This document shows, one piece after another, positions 46,457 through 57,795 of a stretch of 64,000 nucleotides of DNA. Each line of letters starts with the position of its first letter. Positions within the stretch are counted from its first letter, which is position 1. The translations under genes were made by a program, and so were the position numbers. Source of the DNA: Culex pipiens pallens (taxonomy: Eukaryota > Arthropoda > Insecta > Diptera > Culicidae). The notes under the pieces are model-generated. The model ran no database searches. It was not told the DNA's origin and was given only the letters and a program-made list of their open reading frames with translations. The stretch is from assembly GCF_016801865.2 (NCBI RefSeq), contig NC_068938.1:96186221-96250220 (forward strand). The letters are read 5' to 3'.

Positions 46457-49169
46457 AATGAACTTTTGATTGGATTTTAAAATTTGATTTTGGAAACATT
46501 TTTAATATTTTTGAAATTAATTTCGTTAAAGCTTTGGAGTACATTTAAATTTACAGCACGACCGTTTACAGTTGTTTCACACTTTCTCGTGGGTTGCGAT
46601 AAAGTGAGGTACGAAGGGCTTATTTCAACAATTCCACCCCACCATAGAATCACTGCCGAAAACAAATGCATAATTAATGTGCTTAGTTCACTCCCTTCCC
46701 TCTGCCACCCATGGAATCACAAGCAGGCGTAAATGTGGGTTTGGTCAATTAGGACTGTCTAAACGGGTAATGCTCACCTAGGATGTTTTGTTTGAATAGA
46801 GATGAATATTTGAACACATACACACATACACGTTTAGGAGCACATACAACGCGTTTATACTTAATTTTGAATTGGTTTCTCATGGGAAATTGTTACATCT
46901 TACTTAATTGATTTTTTAAAATTCAGTAACAAAAACATTAATCTATTTTGAAATGTTGAAAACCAAACTAAAACATATTAAATAGAGGATTTGAAAACAC
47001 TTAAACATTTTCTTATTTGCTCTAAAGAAACCTCATTTTGCAAACCATTTTCATTGCGCCTTCAAAATAGCTTACCCCAGCTAACTCCTCCACTAATGCT
47101 CCTTTCCAGGTCAACAGCTGGAAAGCCACCGACCCTCAACCTCTTAGAAAAGAGCATCGTTCGATTTGTCTGGTATCCTCCTTGAAAATCCGTTTCAATC
47201 CGCTGACAAGGGTCTCGACCAGAATGATTGAGCACGACCCACCTAGAGTTCGAGTTCACACGTTAACACACTCGTTTAATTTTACCACGGTATCAGATTT
47301 ATCAAATCGAACCATGCCTGGCTAGCCACCCGAGTGCACCCCCTCCTCTGTTTTCTTCTTCTTTCTTGTTATTAGTGTATTTAAACTTATTTTTTTTTAA
47401 ATTGTTTGACTTCATAAATTGCCCCGAAAAACATAGCTCAAGTCTTCTGAGAACCTTCCGTTCAAGTGCGTCTTCCCAGTTGACTCGATAACTCTGTTGG
47501 CTGTTACGTTAAGCCTTCATTGATTGGAAATCACTCGATTTCCGGAAACTACGCCCAAGGGCAATTACGGCATTGCTCGCTTAATGCGTCAACTCGTTAC
47601 CATCAATTCAGACGATCCCGGGGATGAAAAGTGCTTTCAAGCTCCCGTTCAAGTCGTGGCCATTGTCGTCGATGTCATCCTCTTCTCGCCGCTGCTTGAT
47701 GATGGAGGGGTTGCACAGCGGTGAGTATCCATTTCAATCGAAGCTGTGCCTGGAGTGCCATTACCTTGAATGCTTTTTCCCGGGTGCGTAATCTTTCAAT
47801 GAAAAGTGATACATCATCGGGTCTGTAAGGAACGCGTTGGAAAATATCCTCTTTTACAGTGACTTTACCTTTCTGTTGTGATGTAAATTATATTTTCAAG
47901 CGGTGATGCAAGAAGCATTTGTTGGAATTTTTAAATTGCATTCTTGCTTCGCTATCAAATACGATTTGTTTTTTCCTGAAACTCAATCAATGGGTTTAAA
48001 TACAATGACTGTCATTCAATTGATAACAAAATTCCTTAAATTGCCTTTATTACAATCCATGAACGCATGCTGGGAATTCTATCACAAACAGAGTCTACAA
48101 CTTTCTGGATAACCTCTCCAACACTGGGCATGTTACTCCACGGGGAGCCACGTTCGATGATGGAGTTGATTATCCATCACTTCAGGGTGCTTATTATCTC
48201 GACGTCGTAACAACGAGAATGATGCAGAACTCTCAAATACACTGTGAAATGCATCAAATCCATCCCTAGATACCACAATGCAATCAAAAACCATCGAGTT
48301 ACAACACCTCTCTTGCCAAAGAAGCTCAGCCGACCAACGTTACGACACCGTTTTCGGTCTCTGAGTGCTGATCCTACAGAATCCTACCCCGTGGGCGTGA
48401 ATAATGAACACGTCGTATCTAACTAGTGAGTCCGGAGGCGTTACAATGGCGAACAAGATACGTCATCAGAGCTGTTCTCTGAGCTGGAATGACGGAATTA
48501 CTGTTTGTGGTGACGTTTTAGTGGCAGCCTCGAGGACCTAAATCAAGGGGTAATCCATTTCGTTGCGAATCGTTGCAAAATTAAGTGATGTGGAATCACT
48601 TTCTGTGTTCTTTGCACTCATTTTGCTGCGATCAAATGGGTGATTTATTGTTATTTCATAACTGTTTTATGTATTTTTTTTATGTCACTGACAATTTTCA
48701 AACAATCATGTTCCCATCTGCCGCAAACCGTCGGAAGCCGCATATCAACGGTGAACGTGTTAACTTTTTTCTATCTTTTCAGTGAAAACAAAGAACCGCT
48801 GCAGGCATAACTTATCTTTGCACATTGTGTAAACTTCCTTCTTTCGCTGCCGTAGTCACACAAAACCGTGACCAAAGGATCGCATAACATGCCATTTTTA
48901 CGACGAATTTTCCGGGACACGGTCGTTGTTCATTTTTTGTTTTTGTCAACACTTCCAGGCGTTTGGACAGACAGTGACAACCAGCCTAGTGGTTCGTCGC
49001 TGTTTTGCTATTTTGCCGCACGTGCATTTTGATGCCAAATTAAGTTAATAACGCCATTTTGTGCAGCTCACAATGCCTCACCTTTTGACTTTCACAGATC
49101 CCCAAAAATTCGAATTCAATCCTGAGATATTCAATAAAACCGGAAAAAATTTCAATCTTGTTGTGCTTT
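46457..49169. other. Gene-free DNA; one weak exon-like frame
   Basis: A plus-strand frame (47524-47724) ends close to a donor-like sequence, cagcggtgagtatcc, at about 47714, but no acceptor, start or domain was found. The rest is unassigned. Confidence 0.4.
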
Positions 49170-50545
49170 TTCAACACACCCTGAAAATTGCCGTAAGTGC
49201 GTCAACTTGCCAAAGGGATTTCCGGTCAGAACGCGTTTGACACACGTACATGCCCAACAACCGTTAACAACTTCGGCACAATGCTCAGAACGGTAAACCA
49301 AACAAAACGTGTGTGTTATTGTTTACATTGTGTGCTCTAGTTTTTGGTTTATTCAAGGTCAAACATTAAAACGCAACGCAAAAAGCGTCGTACGACAAGA
49401 TAGCACTCAACTCACAATGCAAGACCTTGTACCTTAGGTGCATCAGCAAAAAGCGGCTAATTCCTGCTCCTGTTGCAGACTTTGAACAAGAAGGGGAGAG
49501 TTTTTGGTGGCGGTGTTTCTCTTTGGATAAGACGAAAACCGACGACATGGAAACATACTCCTGGTGGGATTTGCATAAAAATTAGTAATGACAATCGTTA
49601 TATTTTTGGGATTAGTACTGGAACCACGTGGAGTTATTGTTGTTTGCGTGCAAGTGTTTGAAGATTTCAAAAAGGCTTGCATATTTTCAATTCATATTTG
49701 AAAATATGTCAAAATCAAATTATTCGCTCTACAGCATTGCCTTGGCGTTCTCGATTGCGAGATTCCTACTCGAAACTAGGTGTTCGAAGGCTTGATTGTT
49801 GAGGCAATTGCAAACCTCTTTTTACACCTTAGCTTCCATCCACCCCGGGATTCGAACTGACGACCTTTGGATTGTTAGTCCAACTGTCTACCAGCGACTC
49901 CACCGAGGCAGGACCCAGGGAGACGTCTCCTACACCTGGACTGAGCTAACGAACTAACCTTTTTTAGGTTAGTCCGGGACCAACATTTACTTCCCTTCCG
50001 ACGGAAGGCGTGATCAGACAAATCTCGTCTCGAAAAATGCCACCGGGACCGTCTGGGATCGAACCCAGGCCGACTGGGTGAGAGGCAATCACGCTTACCC
50101 CTACACCACGGTCCCGGCCCAATGAAATGTAAATATGTAAAATTACTCCAAATGTTTCAAAAACTCAACTTTTTGGGGAGGTCTGTACTTTCTTTAAAAA
50201 AAATGTATTTGAGATTTTTGATCATCCAAAACAGATTGAAGATTTAATCATTATTAAAATCGTTGAAATTTTCAAAAACATCAATTGATACGACTCCCTG
50301 TAAAATAGATGATTATTACAAATCGAAGTTGTCGTGCTATCTTGTCGCACGTTGCTTTTTGACGTTCCGAGAAAAACGCCTTTTAATGTTTTTCCTTGAA
50401 TAAACAAAAACGAGAGCACGCAATGTAAACAAACACATTTTGTTTGATTGACCATTCTGTGCATTGTCCCTTAGTTTGGTTGAATTTGGTTGCCGATGTG
50501 CCGAGTTATAATTACAATTGTTTGCGGTAGTCGGGCATAGTGACC
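49170..50545. mobile_element. TIR element carrying a SINE insertion
   Basis: The left arm (caacacaccctgaaaattgc at 49172, ggtcagaacgcgtttgacac, gtttacattgtgtgctct, ttattcaaggtcaaacatta, to about 49410) is mirrored by the right arm (about 50330-50545: gtgctatcttgtcgcacg, aatgtttttccttgaataa, gcacgcaatgtaaacaaac, gcggtagtcgggcat). The right arm is shorter at its outer end, so that terminus is lost. A SINE lies inside. A one-ended relative is at 26925-27030. Confidence 0.7.
49713..50117 (-). mobile_element. Two-module tRNA-derived SINE (copy 1)
   Basis: On the minus strand a first tRNA-like module (50115 down to 50045; acceptor GGGACCG/CGGTCCC, loop CTCTCAC, B box GGTTCGATCCC) is followed ~135 bp later by a second (about 49909-49840; anticodon stem TTGGA/TCCAA, loop CTAACAA, B box AGTTCGAATCC). 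The body ends gcaatgctgtagagc and an (ATTTG)-like tail. Imperfect flanks aaatatgt(c)aaaat near 49702 and 50131 may be the target duplication. Two tandem tRNA-like modules recall the Twin SINE of Culex pipiens, but identity was not tested. Confidence 0.82.
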
Positions 50546-50660
50546 ATGAGCGACCATTTCTAAAAAATTTTTTTTTTGAAAAGTTCAGAAAATTTGCTAT
50601 AAAATTGTCTAAGAGACATTGAAGATTGGATCTCGGGTTGCTGAGATACAGCCGCTTTAA

Positions 50661-51520
50661 GAAAAACTAACTTAATCCACCTATGTGGTTGGCGCCTTCC
50701 TCACTTTTTACCAACATATGGTGATATGATGGGTTTGGACACCAATTCCATCTATTTCTCAATAAAAAAAATGTCACTTAAGCGGTCATAACTTGAGACT
50801 GAACGTGGCCAGATCTTCAAACCTAACCAACGATGGGTCGGATGATGGATCCGGACATAGTTTACATACATTAAAGTGAGATCCGGCTTCAAAAAAGAGA
50901 CAGGGTTGCCAGATCTTCAATGTGTTGGACTCATTGGAAAGGTCTTTTGATTACCTAACTAACGATGGGTCGAATTATGGATCCGGACATGCATTTAAGT
51001 AAGATCCGGCTTCAAAAAAGTACATAAATATCACTTAAGTGGTCATAACTTGAGACAGGTTTGTCAGATCTTCAATGTTTTGGACTCATTTGAAAGGTCT
51101 TTTGATTACCTAACCAACGATGGGTCGGATGATAGATCCGGACATAGTTTTCATATAGATAAGTGAGATCCGGCATCAAAATTCCAGCACCTGATTCGCA
51201 ACACTGACACTTTTTTATACGTAACTTTTGAACTACTTATCGGATCTTCAAACAATTCAATAGTGCAGTATGGGGCACCAAAATAAATCGAATGCAACTT
51301 GTTTGACTCAAATCGGATCAGCCAGTGCCGAGAAAACTTGGCAAGAATTTTGAGCACCAAAGTGAATACGCACACACATACACACACACACACACAGACA
51401 TTTGTTCAGTTTTCGATTCTGAGTCGATAGGTATACATGAATATAGGTCTACGAGCTGTTTTTCAAAAGTTCATTTTTCGAGCAGGATTATAGCCTTACC
51501 TCAGTGAGGAAGGCAAAAGA
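50661..51520. mobile_element. Third member of the 164-bp-repeat TIR family
   Basis: The left end aaaaactaacttaatccacc, then tatgtggttggcgccttcct, is the inverted version of the end at 13197. Repeat-like units (gatgggtcggatgatggatc, agatccggcttcaaaaaag) follow, then a CA tract (51370-51398), the family motif gattctgagtcgataggtat (51414-51433) and an internal gtgaggaaggcaaaa end. Short compared with the other copies. Confidence 0.7.
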
Positions 51521-51529
51521 AACACGAAA

Positions 51530-52210
51530 ATTGAAGTTTTCTAAGTCTCACCAAAACAACCCACCATTTTCTAATGTCGATATCTCAGCAACTAATGGTA
51601 CAATTTTCAATGTTAAAACATGAAACATTCGTGAAATTTTCCGATCTTTTCGAAAAAAATATTTTTAAATCAAGACTTACATTTTAAAAGGGCCAAACAT
51701 TGAATATTACGCCCAGTTAAAATGTTAGTCTTGATTTAATTTTTTTTCAAAAATTCATAACTCGGCGGCGGATTATTTGACCATGTTTCTCTATAGCTCA
51801 AAAGTTGCGGATTTTAGTCCCCTAAAACATATCAAAAAATCTCGAAAATCAAAAAATACGTATTTTGGGAAATTGAGTTTTAGTGAAAAAAAAGTTGATT
51901 AAAAAATCTGCAATTTTTTTTTCCCTGTACCTATTTTTTTCTCAATTGTCCTCAACAATACCTACAACTTTGCCGAAGACACCAAATTGATCAGAAAATT
52001 CACTCAAAAGTTACAGCTGTTTGAATATTTACATACCATTTTTGTATGGACAGCAGCCAAAATTGTATGGAGACTTGTATGGGTGAACCAATGACACAAA
52101 ATAGCTTATTTGGTCATAGGGAAGGCCCCCACAAAGTTTGAGCTAAGTCAAAAAATACAAATAAAATCCATTTCCGGTTTCGGTAGAGAATTGCTCAAGA
52201 GCGCTTTTAT
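51530..52210. mobile_element. Single arm of the 17749 foldback family
   Basis: The sequence from ccaccattttctaatgtcga through acaactttgccgaagacacc to tttcggtagagaattgctc parallels the right half of the 17749-19238 palindrome, but its partner arm is missing. It abuts the element ending at 51520. Confidence 0.68.
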
Positions 52211-52537
52211 ACTGCAAACCCAAAGCTAAAAATCAGTTGGACAGGTAACTTCAACTCGAAAGTTTTTAGCCAAATGCTAGTGCAGATTTCACAAAGAATT
52301 TTTCGCTATGGAATACTCTCAGTCGGGGAGGGCACTCAACATTCAGCGATGAAATTGGACGGTCTAACTATACAGTGTGTCAACAGGAACCTCTTGGGCA
52401 GTTGATATATATTTAATGGAGCCTTGTGGCCAGCAAAATGAACTGAAACTTCATTTGAAAAATGACATTATTGAACGAAACGTAATTGAATTTTCAAATT
52501 CGATTAATATTTTCAAAATCTGATTTTAAAATTTCAC
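52211..52537. other. Unassigned stretch
   Basis: No recognisable feature. Confidence 0.5.
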
Positions 52538-53001
52538 ATCAAATCAAATCAAATTATATGCTCTACAGCAGCGATTCTCAACGGGGGTACCGAGCCTACT
52601 TGATTTGCATGGTAGGGGGTACCAGCCTTGAAGAAGGTTGAGAATTGCTGCTCTACAGCATTGCCTTGGCGTTCTCGATTGCGAGAACTAGGTGTTCGAA
52701 GGCTTGATTGTTGAGGCAATTGCAAACCTCTTTTTACACCTTAGCTTCCATCCACCCCGGGATTCGAACTGACGACCTTTGGATTGTTAGTCCAACTGCC
52801 TACCAGCGACTCCACCGAGACAGGACACGGGGAGACGACTCCTACACGTGGATTGAGCTAACTAGGTTAGACCGAGGCCATCGGACGGAAAACGTGATCA
52901 GACAAATCTCGTCTCGGAAAATGCCACCGGGACCGTCTGGGATCGAACCCAAGCCGACTAGGTGAGAGGCAACCACGCTTACCCCTACAACACGGGTCCC
53001 C
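52538..53001 (-). mobile_element. Two-module tRNA-derived SINE (copy 2)
   Basis: Same family as 49713-50117. Module 1 is at about 53000-52929 (acceptor with one extra base, gggtccc) and module 2 at about 52819-52751. The 3' tail reads (minus strand) aatttgatttgatttgat, a pentanucleotide repeat. It is interrupted by the 82-bp MITE at 52569-52650 and has shorter inter-module sequence than copy 1. Confidence 0.82.
52569..52650. mobile_element. 82-bp hAT MITE inside a SINE
   Basis: The ends cagcgattctcaac and gttgagaattgctg are 14-bp inverted repeats with one mismatch. The exact 8-bp duplication ctctacag flanks it (52561-52568, 52651-52658), and the uninterrupted SINE copy at 49713 shows the empty site (gctctacagcattgcc). 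The CAG..TTCTCAA terminus and 8-bp duplication are typical of hAT elements. Confidence 0.92.
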
Positions 53002-53627
53002 ATTTTCCAAAAACCACAAAATCAATACTTCCTAAATGCTGTTCATTCCCATCCAACAAATCGATAATCCGAGGGTGTTTTCGCTTAAGGGTGGGAAAAA
53101 AAGAGCAAGCAAGAAAATCAAATTAGATTTCGTTTGACTTGGCGCGGTCCCTTTTGTGGGTTTCGTCGAAATTTCCGACAAAAGGTAAAGCCGCCTTTAC
53201 TGGCATTGATCTTATTTTTTTCCTCAAAGAAACGATAACCCCTGCGAACAGCCGCCACCTGTCGGGGAGGAAGTGCTACCTTGCGAAATAACTCAATTTT
53301 TAAAGCATCAGTCAGTCAACGTCAATCGATGAGGTGATGGATGAAATTGGGTTTAGTCGCCACATTGATTGTTAGAAAAAACGACGCTTTGAACTTTTTT
53401 TTTTGCAAGATTTCAAGGTTTCAAAGATATAATTCAATATTAAGGTTAACATGAGCTGACGATAGTTGAGATTTTAGAAAAAGCTTTCTTTTCAACAACC
53501 AACCTAGCAACAATGAGCTTGAGTATTATGCCTTTGTTTTTCAGATCCTCAGTTTCTGAAATATCCTGGAGGCCAATCAACCCAAGAGAGAGACAAGAAA
53601 CCCAGTTCTAAATTGATCACCTTCATA
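53002..53627. other. Unassigned stretch
   Basis: No recognisable feature. Confidence 0.5.
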
Positions 53628-53629
53628 TA

Positions 53630-54876
53630 CAGCAATTCCCCACGAAAACAGCATGATTCGAAAAAAAAGTTCTCCGATTGGGCTCAAATTTTTTCTGGGG
53701 GATCCTTGGCCGAAATAATTAGACCCGTATTTTTTTGTTTGGCCATTAGGGTGACCTACGCCGTGTTAGGGTGGTCCGAAAAATGGCAATTTTCATCGAT
53801 TTTCGCAAAAACCACTTTTTTCAAAAAATCATATCTCCGCGCCATTTCATCCGATTTTAGCTGTCCTAGACGCAAAAGAAAGGTGATTAGTTTGGCTATT
53901 TGGGAAAAATAGTAAAAAGTTTCGAAATCCTAGCTTAGCATTTGAAAAGGTCATATGAAAACTTAAAATGCTGTTTTGAAGGTCTCGGGACCAAAGAGCC
54001 TATGTCTGAAAATATTTTTATCGGATTTCTCGGAAAATTTCACATAACATATCAAAAAATGGTGAAGTTATGTTTTCGATACTCTGAGATACGATTTTTT
54101 GAAAATAAAAACTGTGTTTTTCGACGCGCCACGCGCAAAAATTGGAAAATGACGAAAACGGGAAAAAATCGACTTTTTTTCACTAAAACTGCGATAACTT
54201 TAAAATTTCAGCGATGACCTATACATGTTAGGGTACTAAAATTTTTGTAATTAAAAGACGCAACTTTTGGTACCATAACATCTATAGGTCATCGCTAAAA
54301 TTTTAAAGTTATCGCAGTTTTAGTGAAAAAAAGTCAATTTTTCCCCGTTTTCGTCATTTTCCAATTTTTGCGCGTGGCGCGTCGAAAAACACAGTTTTTA
54401 TTTTCAAAAAATCGTATCTCAGAGTATCGAAAACATAACTTCACCATTTTTTGATATGTTATGTGAAATTTTCCGAGAAATCCGATAAAAATATTTTCAG
54501 ACATAGGCTCTTTGGTCCCGAGACCTTCAAAACAGCATTTTAAGTTTTCATATGACCTTTTCAAATGTTAAGCTAGATTTTCGAAATTTCTTACTATTTT
54601 TCCCAAATAGCCAAACTAATCACCTTTCTTTTGCGTCTAGGACAGCTAAAATCGGATGAAATGGCGCGGAGATATGATTTTTTGAAAAAAGTGGTTTTTG
54701 CGAAAATCGCCGAAAATTGCCATTTTTCGGACCACCCTAACACGGCGTAGGTCACCCTAATGGCCAAACAAAAAAATACGGGTCTAATTATTTCGGCCAA
54801 GGATCCCCCAGAAAAATTTTGAGCCCGATCGGAGAACTTTTTTTTCGAATCATGCTGTTTTCGTGGGGAATTGCTG
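53630..54876. mobile_element. 1.25-kb near-perfect palindromic element
   Basis: The ends cagcaattccccacgaaaac and their inverted copy are flanked by TA (53628-53629, 54877-54878). Arms of nearly 600 bp are almost identical and meet near 54225-54285 (gcgatgacctata / tataggtcatcgc). The same peptide-like strings are therefore readable on both strands from either arm, which is symmetry and not coding. Words such as ggtgacctacgccgtgttag are conserved between the arms. Confidence 0.85.
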
Positions 54877-54878
54877 TA

Positions 54879-56585
54879 TAATAAACTCTTAAAAAACTCA
54901 CTCCAGATAATAAATTGCTTTTTGGACACTTTTGCAAGCTCCAAAAGAATAACGTTGGGCACGATAACTTCCCACGTGGCAATTTGATAGAAAAGTGTTT
55001 GAACTATTTCGTATAGCCTAAATCTGTTTTCAAATTCCAATTTCCATTACCCAATTACATAGTCTAACTCAACAAACCACCCACTCTTCCCTCCTTTTGC
55101 TAGGATTATGACTCTAGCTCAACCCCAAAAACTTCCAGACTGCGTAATTGGCGAAAGCTATTTGCTCAACTAATGGCTTCTAGTGCGATGATTTACCATC
55201 ACCGGGAACAGGGCGTATACCATTTGGCCATCATTTATTAAGATTACCGTTGAAAATGTGATTTATTTAATAGCCTGAAATCTGAGCTTATTCGAGGGGT
55301 CTAATTCAGTTTGAACTAAATGTGCTTTAATGGCCATATGAAGCCATTGCGTTGGTATTAAATGATTCTAAGATTTAGGAAGCATGTTGAAAGAATGTAA
55401 CATAATGAATAAATTATAATCAAATTGAATATTTTATATTTTTAAGCATTATTTAACCAGTCATGAACATTTAAAATTCTCATTGACGTTTGAATGTTGG
55501 GTCCACAAATATTTTGAATGGCGATAAACGTACAAAGCAACAAATTCAAAAACCCCTAAAGAAGATTTTTCTTAACAAAACGATAAGATGAATTTTCCGC
55601 CTTTCATCCGTCACGTATCTAACCTTACCTGACGTTCTGTCGAATAAATTTCACAATTCTCGTTCACATATTCGCTGTGGCGTGCCTATGATTAAAACTG
55701 TCACCAGCCGTTTTTGATGTTTGCTATGTAATTTTGGCATTTTTTTCACTGTCGAAACGGAAGTGAAAGAAAGAAAAAAAATTGAGTTTATTGTAACGAA
55801 GGCTTCACTGAGAGTGAACTTGAAAAGAACGTCTTACGATACAAGCATAAAAAAGAGGGGAAAACGAAAAAGTTCAAAATTTTCACCAACAATCGCTTAT
55901 CAACCAAACATTAAATTAGAATTTGTTTTATAAGTAAGATTTCAAATCATAAAGATTCTTGGCTCATCGGATTTTTTGAATTTTAATTTTAAAATTAAAA
56001 ACGAAAGAAACAAAAAAAACCTTATCACCTCAACTACATTTCTCATTCCCCTCGAACCCATCTGCACACCATTATATTCTTCTTGCATAATGTCTGCAAT
56101 CCCACTTGAGTGCAATGGCAAGCATGTCAGGATGTCACACCTCACAATTACTGTAAATGCATTCTGTGAACCGAGAACGAAAATGCATAAATCGATATCA
56201 TCGGGGTTAAATCACAACTTTCCACTTGAAAACCGTATTCAGACTAGCTTTTCAAGTTAAGTCAAGCTTGATTGTAGAGAAGGACTTGCTCAAAATTTAG
56301 TTTTTCTTTGATTAAAATGGACTTAACAACAAAAAGTTTGTTTTAAAAATAAAAGCAAAAAATTTAAAAAATATATTTACCTTCTCTACAAGATATTACC
56401 GTTCTGCTTGTTTACAAATAAACCAGAATGATTTCTCGGATGGAAAAACAAACTCTTGAACATTTTCCACGTTCCCTACTCTATACTTGCATTTTCTTCC
56501 TGAAGACGTGCTGTGGTGGATGATGATGCTTACCTGGGAAACACTTGTGACATCGATTCGAGACTTGTTCTGCCACCTCGTCATC
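54879..56585. other. Gene-free AT-rich DNA
   Basis: No gene was recognised. The 56400-56585 part, into which the LINE inserted, has a minus-strand stretch with a cccaggtaagc donor-like word but no other exon evidence. Confidence 0.45.
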
Positions 56586-56629
56586 ACCGGTTATGATGGT
56601 CGAGTCTGCGATCAGCAGAGAATCGAGTC

Positions 56630-56637
56630 AGACGTGC
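56630..56637 (+). promoter_or_regulatory. DPE-like internal promoter motif of the LINE
   Basis: AGACGTGC lies at +30 to +37 from the first base after the target duplication. It matches the downstream RGACGTGY/DPE element known in Drosophila jockey, Doc and I-type promoters. Its exact spacing supports a full-length 5' end and TATA-less pol II initiation at the element's first base. Confidence 0.7.
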
Positions 56638-56676
56638 GTCCCTCACAAACCAAAAAGTGCTTAGAAAGTGCAAAAA

Positions 56677-57795
56677 ATGCCTCACGGCAAGAAAAAGAGG
56701 CGGTCCTCACCAGCAGGATCGGCAGATTTGAAGAAGTTAAAGAATGCCGAAGCGCTACCTGCAAAGCCAGGCAGTTTGAGCAAGGACACTCAAAAACTGT
56801 CTGGAAACCAGTTCGCTACCCTCCCTGTGGACGTGAGCGAGAAGGAAGAATTTGAACGACGGGAAAAGTTGCCACCCATTTTTGTGAAAACATCGTCATC
56901 GGATTCGGTGCGAAAGTGGCTGACCGGGTTTATCAAATCTGGTGCTTTACGAGCTTCCATTCGCTTGTGTGCTGATGGACTCAAAATTCTGCTACCTAGC
57001 AGAAAGGATTACAACTACGTCCGGGATTTCCTGAACAACACAAAGATTGAATACTACAGCCATGACGATCCAGGTAAACGCCCCATGAAACAGGTCCTCC
57101 GTTGCCTGTACGACATGGATGTGAGTGTGCTGAAAGAAGAGCTCAAAACTCTTAAGTTGAACGTGATCGAAGTCTTCAAGATGACGAGACACAACAAGGA
57201 TATCAAGTATCGTGATCAACTGTACCTGGTTCATCTCGAGAAAGGATCGACAACGCCGTCTGAGCTGAAACGTAACATTCGGGCAATTTTCAACATCATC
57301 GTGACTTGGGAACGTTATCATCCAGTGCACCGTGACGTGACGCAGTGTTCGAACTGTTTGCAGTTTGGACATGGTGGAAGGAACTGTTTCATCAAGAGTC
57401 GTTGTGCAACCTGCGGAGGTGAGCACAAAACTCAAGCATGCGAAACAATCAACGAGAACATCGAAGCTAAATGCTTCAATTGCGGCGGCGACCATTCTAC
57501 CAAGAATCGAAGCTGCCCAAAACGAGCTGAGTTTGTAAAAATTCGGCAGCAAGCGACGACGAGGCACCAACCAAATCGTCGCAAAACACCACCAGCATAC
57601 ACGGACGTGGATTTTCCTGCTTTGGCGTCACCAGGAGCAGGATCTGTTCGAGTGGTTCCAAATCTGCAGCCTTTGCCGTTGAATCAGCGGCAAAAAGTTG
57701 CAGAGAATACAACACCTCCAGGCTTCAGTCAGCAACCGAGGGAAAACCAACCAGCATCAACGGGTGAAGGCAGTAGTGACCACAAGAACTTCTGA
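56677..57795 (+). CDS. LINE ORF1 nucleic-acid-binding (Gag-like) protein
   Basis: 372 residues from ATG 56677 (MPHGKKKRR); the upstream in-frame GTG is not a eukaryotic start. A basic N-terminus is followed by an RRM-like region (~60-140) and a PRE_C2HC-like segment (~145-212). Three zinc knuckles follow, with the Jockey/I spacing: C224-C227-H232-C237 (CX2CX4HX4C), C243-C246-H250-C255 (CX2CX3HX4C) and C266-C269-H273-C280 (CX2CX3HX6C). The tail is Pro/Gln-rich and includes YTDVDFPALASP. In related LINEs this protein binds element RNA and forms the ribonucleoprotein; retrotransposition would need ORF2 supplied by another element. The frame is intact, so the copy is recent or under selection. 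Confidence 0.92.
   Translation: MPHGKKKRRSSPAGSADLKKLKNAEALPAKPGSLSKDTQKLSGNQFATLPVDVSEKEEFERREKLPPIFVKTSSSDSVRKWLTGFIKSGALRASIRLCADGLKILLPSRKDYNYVRDFLNNTKIEYYSHDDPGKRPMKQVLRCLYDMDVSVLKEELKTLKLNVIEVFKMTRHNKDIKYRDQLYLVHLEKGSTTPSELKRNIRAIFNIIVTWERYHPVHRDVTQCSNCLQFGHGGRNCFIKSRCATCGGEHKTQACETINENIEAKCFNCGGDHSTKNRSCPKRAEFVKIRQQATTRHQPNRRKTPPAYTDVDFPALASPGAGSVRVVPNLQPLPLNQRQKVAENTTPPGFSQQPRENQPASTGEGSSDHKNF

Noticed and set aside
51370..51398. CA microsatellite as an independent feature
   Set aside because: It is a constant part of the 164-bp-repeat TIR family and not a separate locus.
53613..55040. Pairs of identical peptides read from both strands
   Set aside because: They come from the two arms of a near-perfect palindrome and have no start, domain or codon bias.
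56487..56855. 122-codon frame crossing the 5' end of the LINE
   Set aside because: It spans the host-element junction at 56600 and lies out of frame with ORF1.
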